Part shown: one piece after another, positions 26,980 to 33,176 of the stretch
Numbering within the stretch: position 1 is the first letter of the stretch
Layout: each line of letters opens with the position of its first letter
DNA from: Thermococcus indicus
Lineage (GTDB): Archaea > Methanobacteriota_B > Thermococci > Thermococcales > Thermococcaceae
Direction: 5' to 3'
Assembly (NCBI RefSeq): GCF_006274605.1
Contig: NZ_CP040846.1
Span: forward strand, 1,495,041-1,559,040
Length of the DNA stretch: 64,000 bases
Program-made: the position numbers and the translations under genes
Notes under the pieces: model-generated
What the model was told of the DNA's origin: nothing
Database searches by the model: none
The model's input: only the letters and a program-made list of their open reading frames with translations

Positions 26980-27594
26980 TCAAAACTCCTCAATCCACTC
27001 CTCCTTTTTCTTCTCGCGTTCCTCTCCCGTTACCTTTTCCGCCGCAACTTCGGGCTCCAGCTCGCCCTCCTTGACGGCATGTATCGTCCTCATTATCTCC
27101 GCCAGCTCCTCGTCCTCCTCGAACTCAACTCCAGCCCCAATGGTCTGGTCTGTCATGCCCAGCATCTGGTTGAGGTTTTCGTTGAAGTTCTGAGCATCCA
27201 ACTGCAGCTCTGTCAGGCGCTCCTCAAGCTCCTCCGGCGACATGTTCCTGAGCAGGTTCCATGTTGGGGTGTCCTTCAACAGGGTCTCGTTCTCCTTGAT
27301 TATCATGAGGTTGCTGATGAGCATCAGCTGCTTGTTGAGCTGGGCGTGGGTCTTTTGGAGGTTCTGCTTTCTCCTGTTGAGGGTCTTTATCTTGGTGGCT
27401 ATCGTGAGTTCCTCGCTCTTGGTTCTGGCCATCTTGGCCCTCTCAAAGAGCCTCGCTATTTCCTGGTCTATCGAGGCTATCTCCTTCTCCACCTTCTCTA
27501 TCTGGTACTCCAGCTTGATCCGGCTCTCCCTGAGCTTTGGGAGGGGTATGTCAAGGGGGTTCTTTCTTCCAAAAAAGCGGGAGAGGACGCTCAT
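26980..27594 (-). CDS. ESCRT-III-like protein, Snf7/CHMP4-like (ESCRT-III 2)
   Basis: 204 residues, helical. It opens MSVLSRFFGRKNP, recalling the MSVFGKLFG start of eukaryotic Snf7/CHMP4. A long basic hairpin follows (ESRIKLEYQIEKVEKEIASI…KIKTLNRRKQNLQKTHAQLN), then an acidic half. The block GAGVEFEEDEELAEIM resembles the GFGEEFDEDELMAEL segment of CHMP4, and the acidic tail ends EEWIEEF, a candidate MIT-binding end. The ATG overlaps the stop of the next paralogue (ATGA). In ESCRT systems Snf7-type subunits polymerise on membranes and are recycled by Vps4. Confidence 0.75.
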   Translation of the reverse strand: MSVLSRFFGRKNPLDIPLPKLRESRIKLEYQIEKVEKEIASIDQEIARLFERAKMARTKSEELTIATKIKTLNRRKQNLQKTHAQLNKQLMLISNLMIIKENETLLKDTPTWNLLRNMSPEELEERLTELQLDAQNFNENLNQMLGMTDQTIGAGVEFEEDEELAEIMRTIHAVKEGELEPEVAAEKVTGEEREKKKEEWIEEF

Positions 27595-28187
27595 AGCTCC
27601 TCGTCCTCCAGCTTCCTGTCTATGGAGACGACCTTCTCGGCGACGTCCTCGACGTCAGCCTCCCCCGCCTCAACCTGGCTCCAGGCCTTCATCAGCTCCC
27701 TCTCGGTCTGGTCCTCGGTCTCCTCGAACTCCGCGACCTCCATCTCGAAGACTCTGTTCAAGCTGTCCACCATCTCGTCGAACTCCTTGCCGTCGAGGTT
27801 TATCTTTATCAGCGCCTGCTCCAGCTCCTCCGGCTCGACGCTGTTGAGCTTCTCCCAGACCCCGGTCTTTCTCAGCTCTTTCTCGTACTTCTTCACGATT
27901 ATCAGGTTCTTTATGAGGGTGTACTGCTTCTGGGCAGTGGTGAAGTCCTTGAGCTTGAGCTTCTGCTCCATGTCGAGGCTCTTGATTTCCTGGGCGAGCA
28001 TCTTCTTCTTGAGCTTGTCAGCTCCAATTCCCTCCTGGAAGAGCTGCTTCTTCTTCTTTTCAATCTGGTTGATGTCCTTCTTGAGCCTCTCGAGCCTGTT
28101 CCTCAGCCTTATCTCCTCGGCCTGAAGCTCCCTAAGGGAGAGCTTCTCTATCGTGTTCTTCCTCCCAAACATATTGCGTATTCCCAT
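27591..28187 (-). CDS. ESCRT-III-like protein, Snf7-like paralogue (ESCRT-III 3)
   Basis: 198 residues, paralogous to the next gene: MGIRNMFGRKNTIEKLSLRE opens a basic amphipathic N-terminus, then a basic helical hairpin (RNRLERLKKDINQIEKKKKQ), a middle block WEKLNSVEPEELEQALIKIN equivalent to WNLLRNMSPEELEERLTELQ in its partner, and an acidic tail. Predicted to form membrane-bound filaments with its partner. The start is ATG 28187, nine bases after GGAGGTG; TTG 28193 is weaker. It begins 43 bases after the MNT gene, behind a strong hairpin. Confidence 0.73.
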   Translation of the reverse strand: MGIRNMFGRKNTIEKLSLRELQAEEIRLRNRLERLKKDINQIEKKKKQLFQEGIGADKLKKKMLAQEIKSLDMEQKLKLKDFTTAQKQYTLIKNLIIVKKYEKELRKTGVWEKLNSVEPEELEQALIKINLDGKEFDEMVDSLNRVFEMEVAEFEETEDQTERELMKAWSQVEAGEADVEDVAEKVVSIDRKLEDEEL

Positions 28188-28230
28188 TTCCAAACACCTC
28201 CGTGAGAGTTAGAGGGGAAAACGAAAGGGA

Positions 28231-28620
28231 TTACATCGCGAGGATCTCTCTCCTCGCGATCCTTTCCAGGGGTTCGAAGTCGAGGTACTCCTCAACGGTT
28301 CTTTCGATGAACTTCAGCCTCTTCTCCTCGTCCCTGCTGAAGATGACTTCCCCCCTGCTAACGACCCTGTACCTGAAGGAAGGTGGAGCGTCGTTCAGGG
28401 TTCTAACGTCCACTTCCTTTCCAAGGTACCTCTCGAGTTCGGCCGAGAGCGAAAGCTCATATTTGAGGGGGTTATCAACGCCCTCCACGTACACCGCCAC
28501 GTCTATGTCCCTTGGGTGCCCGGTCTCAAGGACGCTGCCGTGGAGGTAGGCGAACACCACCTCCGGATGCCCCTCGAGTGCCCCCCTGAGCTTTTCCTTA
28601 ACTTCCCTGACGTTCAACAT
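28231..28620 (-). CDS. mntA: MNT nucleotidyltransferase-fold antitoxin
   Basis: A 129-residue minimal nucleotidyltransferase. The signature is YLHGSVLETGHPRDIDVAVY: the Gly-Ser of the fold followed by D-x-D, and a third acidic strand KEVDVRTL. In HEPN/MNT modules the MNT protein adenylylates a Tyr of the HEPN toxin and so neutralises it. It follows and overlaps the HEPN gene (start 28620, HEPN stop 28598). Sits inside the kinase/ESCRT cluster, just before the ESCRT-III genes. Confidence 0.9.
   Translation of the reverse strand: MLNVREVKEKLRGALEGHPEVVFAYLHGSVLETGHPRDIDVAVYVEGVDNPLKYELSLSAELERYLGKEVDVRTLNDAPPSFRYRVVSRGEVIFSRDEEKRLKFIERTVEEYLDFEPLERIARREILAM
28235..28260 (-). promoter_or_regulatory. 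Strong hairpin at the 3' end of the MNT gene
   Basis: A perfect 10-base inverted repeat (ATCGCGAGGA / TCCTCGCGAT, 6-base loop) spans the last codons of the MNT gene. A pyrimidine-rich stretch (CCCTTTCGTTTTCCCC) follows before the ESCRT-III ribosome site. It could be an RNA processing or attenuation point that separates expression of the toxin pair from the genes below. Confidence 0.45.
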
Positions 28621-29026
28621 ACTTCCCCACCGCCCTCACGAACTCCTCGAGGTCCCTGATGTCGTTCTCCATTATCTCAAAGACCAGCCCGTCGTCTATC
28701 CTCCAGTACCTGTGGACGAGCACGTTCCTGAACTTTGCCATCCTGGCGAGCCTTTCGGCGAGTTCCCCGTCAATGGCTCCAATATCGGCGAGCGTTCTGA
28801 AACAGTCGGCGTAGCTCTTGGGCACCCTCCCCCTTCTGACGGAGATGTGGTTGCAAACCGAAAACGCCCCCTCTATGGCCGTTATCAGCAGGTACTTGGC
28901 CGCGTTCCTCAGCAGGCTGTTTGAGAGGAACTCCTCCCTTCCGGCGTTGACTATCTCTCCAAGCTCCACGAGGGTTTCTTTTATTTCTGCAAGTCTTCTT
29001 TCAACGAGATCCCTGTCTATCTCCAC
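28598..29026 (-). CDS. hepT: HEPN-domain toxin (HepT type)
   Basis: A 142-residue all-helical HEPN protein. The ribonuclease signature is RNVLVHRYW (R-x4-H then Y, the residue modified by MNT partners). The first helices (EIDRDLVERRLAEIKETLVE) and AAKYLLITAIEGAFSVCNHI are typical of HepT/DUF86. The start is most likely GTG 29026, which follows GAGGTGG and lies 11 bases past the stop of the coiled-coil gene; the longer frame to 29080 runs back into that gene. Paired with the MNT gene it forms a type VII toxin-antitoxin module. Confidence 0.9.
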   Translation of the reverse strand: MEIDRDLVERRLAEIKETLVELGEIVNAGREEFLSNSLLRNAAKYLLITAIEGAFSVCNHISVRRGRVPKSYADCFRTLADIGAIDGELAERLARMAKFRNVLVHRYWRIDDGLVFEIMENDIRDLEEFVRAVGKYVERQGS

Positions 29027-29036
29027 CCCTTCCACC

Positions 29037-30884
29037 TCAGAGGAACCCCTCCTTGACGAGGACGTAGCCCACCCCTTCAACGAACTTGGTTATGTAACCC
29101 TTCTCCCTGGACAGCTCGTGGAAAGCCCTCTTTACCGTCTCCTCCGCGAAGTGCTCTAGGGCCTCTTCGAGCCTCACGTAGCCCCTCATTATTATCTTCT
29201 CCTCCAGGAAGTCCTTGACCTTGGCGAGAAGCTCCTCGTCCCTCTCGAGGCGGAGCATCGGCTCGAATGCCTTTGCGTACTCGTCGTGGGGGTTGTATAT
29301 CAGCTCGCCGCTCTCAAGGTCGAGCAGAGCTAAAGAGACGTTCTCGGATATGAAGTTCCTGTGGAAGTCGCCCGAATTGACGTAGTTTGCTATCCTCCTC
29401 TCGAAGCCCGTTGGGGAGGCAACGAGGAGGACGATGCGGCCGTTCTTGGCCTCATCACGGGCATCAACCAGGAGCGCGTTGATATCTGCCAGCTCGAGGG
29501 GGTCGGTGTCGAAGCCGACCTCGGCGTAGCGCTCGGGCCTTCCATAGAAGAGCGCCCTTACGGTTATCTCCTCCTTCTTTCCGAGGAGCTTCTTCTCCTT
29601 GAGTCTGACCTCCACCAGTCTGTTGTCGGGGACGTTCTTGAGGTCCCTCTCGCTCAGCTTTCCTGTGTAGCGGCCCTTGTCAAAGGTCTTCCTCTCCTCG
29701 ACGGACTCCACCTTGAAGGTCCTGCCCAGGAGCTTCACCTCGTCCCTGAACTTGCTCCTTATCCTCCCGACGAAGTTCATCTCGAGCATTCTCGCCTCGT
29801 CGAGCCTGACGAAGCGCGAGCCCTTCTCGACCTTGCCGGCCAGGCTCATTACCTCCTTTATCTTTCTCGAGACCTCGTCCTCCTTTTCCTTCAGCTCAAG
29901 CTCCCTCTTCCTTAGCTCCATCTCCTTTTCCTTAAGCTCCAGCTCCTTCCTCCTTATCTCAGCCTCCATGGCTTCAATGCTGGCCATCATTTCCCTCTGC
30001 ATTCTCTCCAGTTCCGCCTCGAGGGTTCTTCTTGCCTCTTCGTCCTTCATTCTGCTTATCTCCTCGATGAGCCTCTGCCTCTCCTCCTCGAACTGTCTTC
30101 TCATCTCCTCCTTCTCCTGAATGAGCCTCGATATCTCGGCTTCCTTCGCAGTTTCAAGCCTTCTCCTGAGCTCTTCTTTCTCCCTCTCGAAGTTCCTGCG
30201 CATATCCTCCATCTGTCTCCTCAGCTCCTCCATCTCCCGCTCTTTAGCTTCCAGTCTTCTCTGGTACGTTCTCTCCACCGCCTGCGTCTCCTCTCCGGCC
30301 ATCGTGAGGAAGTCCCTGAACCAGTCGAAGCGCATCGTTGCTTCCGCTATGGCCGCGTTTATCTTGCCCTTGTAGGAGTCCCACTTGGTCTTGAGGAACC
30401 CCCTCAGGGGAAGCTTTATCGAGGGGTCGTTGAGGGCATCATCAATCCACCTGTCCACGCCGTGGTAGTACTCCCTGAGGAGGCCAAGGACGTTGTTATC
30501 CCTGTGCATTATCTTCTTCATTATGTCCTCCTTGGAGTATATCTCGAAGACGTTGTAGCGGAGAACCCTCTCGAGGGCCTCCAGCTCCCTGTCCCTGTAC
30601 CTCCTGCTCGCCGGCAGGTAGGTTTCCCCGTTCTGCCTGAAGCTCCATGCGAGTATGGCCAAAGCTCCCTCGAACTTGCCCCTGAAGTGCATGTCGAGGT
30701 CCTTCAGGAACTCCCCGCACTCGCCGTCGAGGTAGCGGTCGTAGTTCTCCTCTATCTGGAGCCAGAGCCTTTCCCTTCTGGAGAAGCTCTCCACGCCGAT
30801 GTCGAGGCCCTCCTTCAGGACGCGCTCGGCGGGCTTCAAAAGCTCCTTAACACAGTCGGTTCGTCCTTCCTCAAATACCCCCAT
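29037..30884 (-). CDS. Long coiled-coil protein with alpha/beta domain and C-terminal winged-helix-like end
   Basis: 615 residues. A helical N-terminal domain (1-200), then about 140 residues of continuous Glu/Arg/Lys/Met coiled coil (about 205-345: EELRRQMEDMRRNFEREKEE and on), a mixed alpha/beta region (about 360-540, including NGRIVLLVASPTGFERRIAN), and a last 60 residues (YVRLEEALEHFAEETVKRAFHELS…YITKFVEGVGYVLV) shaped like a winged helix. No named family recognised. In ESCRT systems, coiled-coil CdvA and winged-helix ESCRT-II/CdvB parts recruit filaments, so an adaptor role is a reasonable but unproven guess. ATG 30884 follows GGTGG and the upstream stop (TGAGATG). Confidence 0.75.
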   Translation of the reverse strand: MGVFEEGRTDCVKELLKPAERVLKEGLDIGVESFSRRERLWLQIEENYDRYLDGECGEFLKDLDMHFRGKFEGALAILAWSFRQNGETYLPASRRYRDRELEALERVLRYNVFEIYSKEDIMKKIMHRDNNVLGLLREYYHGVDRWIDDALNDPSIKLPLRGFLKTKWDSYKGKINAAIAEATMRFDWFRDFLTMAGEETQAVERTYQRRLEAKEREMEELRRQMEDMRRNFEREKEELRRRLETAKEAEISRLIQEKEEMRRQFEEERQRLIEEISRMKDEEARRTLEAELERMQREMMASIEAMEAEIRRKELELKEKEMELRKRELELKEKEDEVSRKIKEVMSLAGKVEKGSRFVRLDEARMLEMNFVGRIRSKFRDEVKLLGRTFKVESVEERKTFDKGRYTGKLSERDLKNVPDNRLVEVRLKEKKLLGKKEEITVRALFYGRPERYAEVGFDTDPLELADINALLVDARDEAKNGRIVLLVASPTGFERRIANYVNSGDFHRNFISENVSLALLDLESGELIYNPHDEYAKAFEPMLRLERDEELLAKVKDFLEEKIIMRGYVRLEEALEHFAEETVKRAFHELSREKGYITKFVEGVGYVLVKEGFL

Positions 30885-30885
30885 C

Positions 30886-31401
30886 TCAACCACCCGCGAA
30901 GAGCTTAAGCTCTTCATCTATCCTTTCGGCGAGAAAATCAACGGCATCGCCGTAGCCTTCAATCTCCAGGGTTACCTTTGTCCTTCCGTTTCCTTCGATG
31001 GTGGCCCTTATGGTGGCCCTTCCCTTTCTGGTGTACACGCTGTAAACCTTCGCCTCGTTCTCGGAGTGGGAGTAGCCGGCGTTCATCTTGGAGAGCAGGT
31101 AGTCGATGAACCTCTCGACGACCTTCTTTTCCTCGGCTATGGTGTATTCAAGGGTCCTCCTCTTTGCCCTGACCCCCTTCTCGACCCTCTTTGCGCTGTA
31201 CACCTCGACCTTCTCCTCGGCGTTGCCCTCAAGCCTCGAGAAAAGCTCCTCCAGGAACTCCTGGGGCTCGTCCGTTTCGATGTAGAAAACCACCCCTCTG
31301 GGCTTTTTCACGGTGGCTCGTGAGGACCATTTGTCCAAAAGATAGTCTATGCGCTTTCTCTCGGCATCGTTATCGTACGTGACGAAGATTATGTAGCCCA
31401 T
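30886..31401 (-). CDS. Conserved-looking hypothetical protein, first gene of the cluster
   Basis: About 171 residues, soluble, mixed alpha/beta: MGYIIFVTYDNDAERKRIDYL…VVFYIETDEPQEFLEELFSRL, a central Lys/Arg-rich strand region, then FIDYLLSKMNAGYSHS…IRATIEGNGRTKVTLEIEG and helix AVDFLAERIDEEL. No family recognised. It has a good promoter 33 bases upstream and its stop is followed at once by the coiled-coil gene start, so it likely begins the transcript that runs into the ESCRT/kinase genes. ATG 31401 preferred to GTG 31410. Confidence 0.75.
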   Translation of the reverse strand: MGYIIFVTYDNDAERKRIDYLLDKWSSRATVKKPRGVVFYIETDEPQEFLEELFSRLEGNAEEKVEVYSAKRVEKGVRAKRRTLEYTIAEEKKVVERFIDYLLSKMNAGYSHSENEAKVYSVYTRKGRATIRATIEGNGRTKVTLEIEGYGDAVDFLAERIDEELKLFAGG

Positions 31402-31433
31402 AAGCACCACTGCGATGAATTAGTCGTTCATCT

Positions 31434-31455
31434 TATTTAAAGTTTTCTCCGATTT
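31434..31455 (-). promoter_or_regulatory. Promoter at the head of the ESCRT/kinase cluster
   Basis: Minus strand GGAGAAAACTTTAAATAAG: an A-rich BRE-like stretch and TATA box CTTTAAATA (31434-31442). The predicted start of transcription is near 31410, giving a very short leader before ATG 31401. I see no equally good TATA box in the tight gaps down to 10085, but internal promoters cannot be excluded. Confidence 0.55.
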
Positions 31456-31712
31456 GGAGGATACTCTGTGCCTCTGTAATGCCCTTGACTGGATTTAGCT
31501 GGCTCAATCATAACGAAGTTTTACCGTGTTTGGCGGACTGCTGGAACCTCCCGTGGTGACGTTGCGTTTCCCAGACGTTAGGGCGTTATGGAATAAATGG
31601 TTTTCGCCCCATGAAAAGTTCAGCTGTTATAGAGTCCACAAAACAAATAAATACGTTTTGCGAGATATAAAATGCTTTCGCACCCCACCCACAGCTTTCC
31701 GGGCTGGTGTCC
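31456..31712 (+). other. Intergenic region before the channel gene
   Basis: No gene is convincing here. AACAAATAAATACG (about 31642-31655) and GATATAAAATGC (about 31663-31675) are TATA-like, the latter about 45 bases before ATG 31713. The rest shows no clear palindrome or RNA fold. Confidence 0.35.
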
Positions 31713-32846
31713 ATGAGGTGCGTCCACGGCTACCGCCACAACCCCATCAAGGAGTGCCCCAGAGAGGCGGAGGAGGACTCGGCATTCTGCCCCTTCCATG
31801 AGCCCGTTGGCGGGAAGGATTTTGAAAGAGCCGACCTCTCCGGCGAAGATCTGGAGGAAGCTTATCTCTCGGGCGCCAACCTGAGAAAGGCCAACCTGGA
31901 GGGCAGCAACCTCCGCTATTCAGACCTCAGCGATGCCGACCTCTCACACGCCAACCTCTCCTGGGCACATCTTGAGGGCTCGGATCTAAGCGGCGCGGAC
32001 CTCTCCCACGCCAGCCTGGGCAGTTCCCGCTTGGACGGTGCCGACTTAAGCGGAGCAAAACTCATTCACGCCGACCTTTCTCTCGCGAGCCTTGAGAACG
32101 CCACCCTTGCCAGCGCTGACCTCCGGGGTGCGGAGCTCTACGGGGCAAACCTTAACGGGGCGAACCTCTTCAGCGCGGACTTCAGGGGTGCGAAGCTCTA
32201 CGGGGTCTCCTTGACCGGCGCCAAGAACCTGCGCTACGCGAGGTTCGACGAGATCGTCGTTGAGGAAGTCATCGGCGACCGGCTCGTTCGGCAGGGTAAG
32301 TATTCGGAAGCCCTCGAATCGTACAACCGGGCGATAGACGTCTACCTCCTCCTCAAGAAGCTCTTCGCGGAACAGGGAATATACGAGGCCGCGAGCAGGT
32401 ACTCCATAGGCGAGTGGCGCGTTCGCGGGAAGATTCAAAGACTGGCCCACGAAGCTCTGGAAAATGCTCACGTCGAGGCGTTTCTTCCCCTCACCGCGAG
32501 GTTCAGGAAGAGGTGGCTGGCGTTTCTTGAGGGAAAGTTGAGATGGCTCGCCAACCGCTTTCTCTGGTACACCTCCAGCTACGGCGAGAGTCCCTGGCGG
32601 GTCTTCCTGACGACGGTGGGAGTTATACTCGCCTACGCCGCCCTTTACAGCCATCTCGGCGCGGTTGAGGGAGCGGAAAGCTTCGCGGAGAACCTCTACT
32701 TCAGCGTGGTAACCTTCACAACCGTCGGCTACGGCGATTACGTTCCGAAGCCCCGCTACCACCTTCTCGCGGTAAGCGAGGCCTTCCTTGGGGCGTTCAT
32801 GATGGCCTTCTTCGTCGTCGTGCTGAGCAGGAAGGTGATAAGGTAA
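31713..32846 (+). CDS. Pentapeptide-repeat, two-TM potassium-channel-like protein
   Basis: 377 residues in four parts. 1-28: a Cys/His cluster (MRCVHGYRHNPIKECP…FCPFHE), probably a zinc knuckle. About 35-170: pentapeptide repeats A(D/N)L(S/R)x (ADLSGEDLEEAYLSGANLRK and on), which fold as a right-handed beta helix. About 175-285: a helical linker. About 290-377: an Ion_trans_2 pore: TM1 VFLTTVGVILAYAALYSHL, pore helix with filter FTTVGYGDYVP, TM2 AFLGAFMMAFFVVVLS. The filter TVGYGD is that of K+ channels. The pentapeptide part is cytoplasmic and may gate or tether the pore. ATG 31713 is preferred, after GGTG. Confidence 0.9.
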   Translation: MRCVHGYRHNPIKECPREAEEDSAFCPFHEPVGGKDFERADLSGEDLEEAYLSGANLRKANLEGSNLRYSDLSDADLSHANLSWAHLEGSDLSGADLSHASLGSSRLDGADLSGAKLIHADLSLASLENATLASADLRGAELYGANLNGANLFSADFRGAKLYGVSLTGAKNLRYARFDEIVVEEVIGDRLVRQGKYSEALESYNRAIDVYLLLKKLFAEQGIYEAASRYSIGEWRVRGKIQRLAHEALENAHVEAFLPLTARFRKRWLAFLEGKLRWLANRFLWYTSSYGESPWRVFLTTVGVILAYAALYSHLGAVEGAESFAENLYFSVVTFTTVGYGDYVPKPRYHLLAVSEAFLGAFMMAFFVVVLSRKVIR

Positions 32847-32852
32847 AAGAAG

Positions 32853-32942
32853 TCAGACCTTTTCAAAGCCCACCCTTACCTTGTGCACCATTATCTCGGC
32901 CTTCCCCATGATTTCTTTCAGATCCTTCAGCTCATAAGCCAC
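32853..32942 (-). pseudogene. Possible remnant of a cluster-kinase C-terminal tail
   Basis: A minus-strand frame of 29 codons reads VAYELKDLKEIMGKAEIMVH then KVRVGFEKV and stops. It resembles the ends of the cluster kinases, for example ELVDKAELIVHKIKLRRG of kinase 1: KAE-(I/L)-(M/I)-V-H-K is shared. A stop codon closes the frame upstream, so nothing of the kinase domain remains. It could be a relic of a former kinase copy or a chance match. Confidence 0.35.
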
Positions 32943-33176
32943 CGTCGGTTTTTGCCTGTTATCCCCTCGCTATGAGGGTTTGGTCATACCCAGTGGAGTA
33001 CTATGCCTGCCATGAAAACACCCCATTGCTTGCCGGTTGAGAACCGGCTACTCTTTAAAAACTCTTGCCGATTACCATTCGGCAAGACCTTATAAATCCC
33101 TGCCGAACGCCGTTCCGCAAGGCCGACCAATCGCCTTTATAAACCCCCGCTCCCTTTTCGCCTCAGGTGAGAGAAA
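32943..33176. promoter_or_regulatory. Regulatory region with three palindromes upstream of the PAPS-reductase-like gene
   Basis: Perfect GCCGGTT-GAG-AACCGGC at 33032-33048; perfect CTTGCCGA / TCGGCAAG with a 7-base spacer at 33064-33086; near-perfect TGCCGAAC-GCC-GTTCCGCA at 33101-33119. The element TGCCG recurs in all. TATA-like CTTATAAATCC (about 33089-33099) and CTTTATAAACC (about 33136-33146) lie between and after. The first palindrome contains GTT-n3-AAC, the core reported for the sulfur regulator SurR of Thermococcales, but without its second half. An operator for one or two regulators is likely; identity unknown. Confidence 0.5.

Noticed and set aside
32046-32762. 238-codon frame antisense to the pentapeptide-repeat channel
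   Set aside because: It arises from the regular codon pattern of the pentapeptide repeats; no start signal.
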